Shown here piece by piece: positions 61,873-64,000 of a stretch of DNA of 64,000 nt; the stretch's first letter is position 1; every line of letters begins with the position of its first letter. The translations under genes and the position numbers were made by a program. This stretch comes from an uncultured Saccharospirillaceae bacterium (lineage in GTDB: Bacteria > Pseudomonadota > Gammaproteobacteria > Pseudomonadales > Oceanobacteraceae): contig CANNFT010000012.1 in assembly GCA_947503895.1 (NCBI GenBank), positions 62,001 through 126,000 of the forward strand, in the 5' to 3' direction. The notes beneath the pieces are model-generated. The model saw only the letters and a list, made by a program, of their open reading frames with translations. It did no database searches and had not been told where the DNA came from.

Positions 61873-62540
61873 AGGATTTTGCTTGGATTTACGATCGAGC
61901 ATGTGAGCTGAAAGGCAGTAAGCGTGCAGTCAATGCGTTACTCCCACCTGTTCGCGACCGGAAAGCTTTGATGGCCGTGGCGTCTGCTGAGTATTTGTCA
62001 TTAATTGGCCTGCGAGTGTTCAGAGCGGGATTAAAGCACAGTGTGGTCGATTCCAAATGGCCCATGTTTGAAACGGTCTTTTCGGGTTTCAACCCCGCTT
62101 ATGTTGCTCAGTTGAGCGATGAGGAGCTGGAAGAGCGCATGCGTCAACCGGGCTTAATCGCCCACTGGGGGAAAATGAAATCTTTGCGCCACAATGCCGC
62201 ATGGTTATTAGAATTAGAGCGGTCGCACGGAGGCTTTGGTCAGTACATTGCAGAGTGGCCGGTGACGGAAGTGGTTGGGCTTTGGAAGGAGATGAAAAAA
62301 TCGGGCGCGCAATTGGGTGGGCGCTCTGGGTCGGCTATTTTGAGGATGGCTGGTAAAGATACATTTATGCTATCTCAAGATGTGATGGTGCAATTGCGTG
62401 CCATGGGTATCGCGGATAAGCCCGAGGCGCCCACTGCGCAGCGGGATCTACTGATCATTCAAGATGCCTTCAATGCATGGCATGAGCAATCGAAAGGGCA
62501 GCCTATGGCGCATATCTCGCGCATGCTGTCGTTTACCTAA
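61869..62540 (+). CDS. DNA-3-methyladenine glycosylase I-like protein
   Basis: 223 aa from TTG 61869, which has the ideal GGAGGAG site 5 nt upstream and overlaps the msrB stop. The HhH-type glycosylase body is clear (SAEYLSLIGLRVFRAGL, PMFETVFSGFNP, HNAAWLLELERSHGGFGQYI). The N-terminal Cys/His zinc residues of E. coli Tag are absent, so it is the shorter, zinc-less Tag-like form common in Pseudomonas relatives. Methyladenine removal is likely, not proven. Confidence 0.82.
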   Translation: MKDFAWIYDRACELKGSKRAVNALLPPVRDRKALMAVASAEYLSLIGLRVFRAGLKHSVVDSKWPMFETVFSGFNPAYVAQLSDEELEERMRQPGLIAHWGKMKSLRHNAAWLLELERSHGGFGQYIAEWPVTEVVGLWKEMKKSGAQLGGRSGSAILRMAGKDTFMLSQDVMVQLRAMGIADKPEAPTAQRDLLIIQDAFNAWHEQSKGQPMAHISRMLSFT

Positions 62541-62772
62541 GTCCTACGTCACTCTTTGGGGTATTCAGTTTCAGCTGAGGCCCCTTTTCAGCCTACCTTC
62601 TGTCTGACTCTTCAACTATGTTATCAGGCGTCTATTCGCATCCTCTAAAAGCTTTTAGGGTTGCGGACACTCGAAAGTCTACCAATCCAGCCTTGATGCT
62701 AATTTTTGTAGACAGCTCGGTTATTGTTCGATAATGTATTGCGTGCAACTTAATTATGCGAAAGGTAAAAAT

Positions 62773-63261
62773 ATGTCTCAAAATCTATATGACTTTAAAG
62801 TGAATGACATTCAAGGCAAGGCGGTTGATCTTAGCCAATACAAATGAAAAGCGCTTTTAGTGGTGAACACCGCGAGCCAATGCGGGCTGACGCCGCAATT
62901 TGAGGGGTTGGAGTCTCTCTATCAAAAGTATCATGAGAAGGGTTTCTCTATTCTCGGTTTTCCTTGCAATCAATTTGCTAATCAGGATAAAGGGACAAAT
63001 CAGGAGATCGCGGCATTCTGTCAGAAGAACTACGGTGTCAGTTTTCCGATGTTTGAGAAGATTGAGGTGAATGGAGACAACACGCACCCGCTCTTTAAAC
63101 ATTTAAAAACGGAAGCGACAGGCATTCTTGGCTCACAGCGTATAAAATGGAATTTTACTAAGTTTTTAGTGGATGCCGATGGTCGTGTGCTCAAGCGCTT
63201 TGCTCCGACGGTTAAACCAGCTCAAATCGAAAAGTCCATTCAAGCTCTCGTTGGCGCTTAA
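62773..63261 (+). pseudogene. Glutathione peroxidase gene with in-frame TGA
   Basis: ATG 62773 (AAAGG 7 nt before) opens MSQNLYDFKVNDIQGKAVDL, a normal GPx start, but codon 25 (62845-62847) is TGA. The frame then continues perfectly: KALLVVNTASQCGLTPQFEGLE... to the stop at 63261, 163 codons in all. In relatives the interrupted site reads YKGK, so GGA to TGA is the simplest change. The catalytic Cys (ASQCGLT) is TGC and intact, and the GFPCNQF and WNFTKFLVD motifs are present. Without readthrough only a 24-aa peptide or an N-terminally truncated protein from GTG 62860 is made. An OhrR-like gene follows. Confidence 0.88.
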
Positions 63262-63340
63262 TGGTTTGGTAAAGACAAAATTGCTAAAATTTCGATGGCA
63301 GGCGACAATCGCATCATTTGTTTAAAAGGGGTTGGGGTTT

Positions 63341-63796
63341 ATGGGTTCGAAGACAGAAGAACTGTTGCAATTAGATCAGCAGTTATGTTTTCAGCTATAC
63401 AGTGCTTCTCGCATGATGACTAAACTGTACCAGCCACTTTTAAAACCTTTGGACTTAACCTATCCGCAGTATCTCGTTATGTTAGTGCTTTGGGAATACG
63501 ATATTGGTCAGAAATTTACAGTGACAGATTTAGGCGGTCGACTGTTCTTGGACTCCGGTACGCTCACACCGCTGTTAAAGCGACTTGAGGCTAAGCGGTT
63601 AATTCAGCGTCAGCGAGGCAGCGAGGATGAGCGTCAAGTATGGGTGAGATTAACCCCAGCAGGAGAGGCGTTAAAGCAGCAAGCCAAACGCATCCCTGAG
63701 AAGCTCATGTGCCAAACACGGGCCGATTCTGATCAACTGATCACATTGCGAGAAGGCTTAAAGGAGTTGGTTCAGTTGATGGCCGATTCAGAATGA
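63341..63796 (+). CDS. MarR family regulator, OhrR-like
   Basis: 151 aa from ATG 63341. A Cys at about residue 16 (LLQLDQQLCFQLYSASR) is at the peroxide-sensing position of OhrR, with Tyr/Ser around it. The winged helix is at about 48-90 (FTVTDLGGRLFLDSGTLTPLLKRLE). OhrR represses organic-peroxide resistance genes until its Cys is oxidised; here the neighbour is the glutathione peroxidase gene rather than ohr. Confidence 0.87.
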   Translation: MGSKTEELLQLDQQLCFQLYSASRMMTKLYQPLLKPLDLTYPQYLVMLVLWEYDIGQKFTVTDLGGRLFLDSGTLTPLLKRLEAKRLIQRQRGSEDERQVWVRLTPAGEALKQQAKRIPEKLMCQTRADSDQLITLREGLKELVQLMADSE

Positions 63797-63860
63797 GCAT
63801 CATGGGGTGCATCTGCTAGTCGTGACGCCATTTTTTTAACAGGGTCATCGCCATAGATGG

Positions 63861-64000
63861 CTATTCGTAGAGATTCTTTTTTTGCTCCCACTCTTCTTCC
63901 TTTTCCATCTTATCCATGCCTGATGCCAAACTGTTAGCCGACGTGCTGGCAGTTTGTTTCCTTGTTTCCTCGAGAATAGATTCGGTTTTTTGAATTAATT
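63861..64000 (-). CDS. C-terminal end of an unidentified protein, cut by window edge
   Basis: Minus-strand frame open to the window edge, 46 codons with stop at 63861-63863. The end LIQKTESILEETRKQTASTS and ANSLASGMDKMEKEEEWEQK is charged and helix-rich. Convergent with the OhrR-like gene. Too little is present to name a family. Confidence 0.45.
   Translation of the reverse strand, partial: LIQKTESILEETRKQTASTSANSLASGMDKMEKEEEWEQKKNLYE

Noticed and set aside
62845..62847. TGA in glutathione peroxidase as selenocysteine
   Set aside because: It lies about 15 codons before the active-site Cys, which is encoded by TGC, and replaces a Gly position; no bacterial SECIS-like hairpin was obvious right after it.

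Overview
The window looks like a chromosomal segment of a marine-type gammaproteobacterium with moderate-to-low GC. The order leuC-leuD-leuB-asd-fimV-truA-trpF, followed by folC-SPOR protein-cvpA-purF-metZ, is the arrangement known from Pseudomonas, Marinobacter and Oceanospirillales relatives. RhlB, EpmC, AlaA, PdxB and a PA1571-like small protein fit the same placement. The species cannot be named from the sequence alone.

Layout. 1-8543: a truncated leuA (minus strand), a divergent Lrp/AsnC regulator, an M48 membrane metalloprotease, a MalM-like lipoprotein, a tandem universal stress protein and a LysR regulator. 8791-26142: a biosynthetic block for leucine (leuC, leuD, leuB), aspartate semialdehyde (asd), polar-hub protein FimV, tRNA pseudouridylation (truA), tryptophan (trpF, trpB, trpA), folate (folC), a SPOR protein, cvpA, purF and metZ. 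26297-30388: a MoxR / DUF58 / transglutaminase operon. 30449-38704: an alpha/beta hydrolase, an ArsM-like methyltransferase, a haloalkane dehalogenase with its TetR regulator, a double-GAF HD-GYP protein, a thioredoxin-like protein and folD.

38929-40106 is a stable-RNA locus. A consensus promoter drives tRNA-Arg(TCT), tRNA-His(GTG) and two identical tRNA-Leu(TAG) genes. These are followed by a 145-bp tandem repeat made of decayed tRNA-Leu tails, each with its own terminator hairpin, and then by a fragment of a REP-associated tyrosine transposase (RAYT) gene.

40295-50193 is the accessory part. It holds a second, exported haloalkane dehalogenase, an azoreductase and a divergent LysR gene with a likely operator. 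An intact RAYT gene lies between inverted GGACAC motifs. Next comes what I read as a small integron-type cassette array without an integrase: four attC-like folded sites, all in one orientation, separate small genes including a stand-alone EF-Tu domain-III-like protein, a frameshifted membrane-anchored protein, a tiny membrane ORF and a HAD-like protein. An SDR and a surface protein with a GlyGly-CTERM-like tail close the region.

50279-64000 returns to housekeeping genes: a GT51 transglycosylase, a MATE transporter, epmC, rhlB, a flap-endonuclease-like protein, pdxB, a methyltransferase, alaA, msrB, a Tag-like glycosylase, a glutathione peroxidase gene interrupted by an in-frame TGA, an OhrR-like regulator and the tail of an unidentified minus-strand gene.
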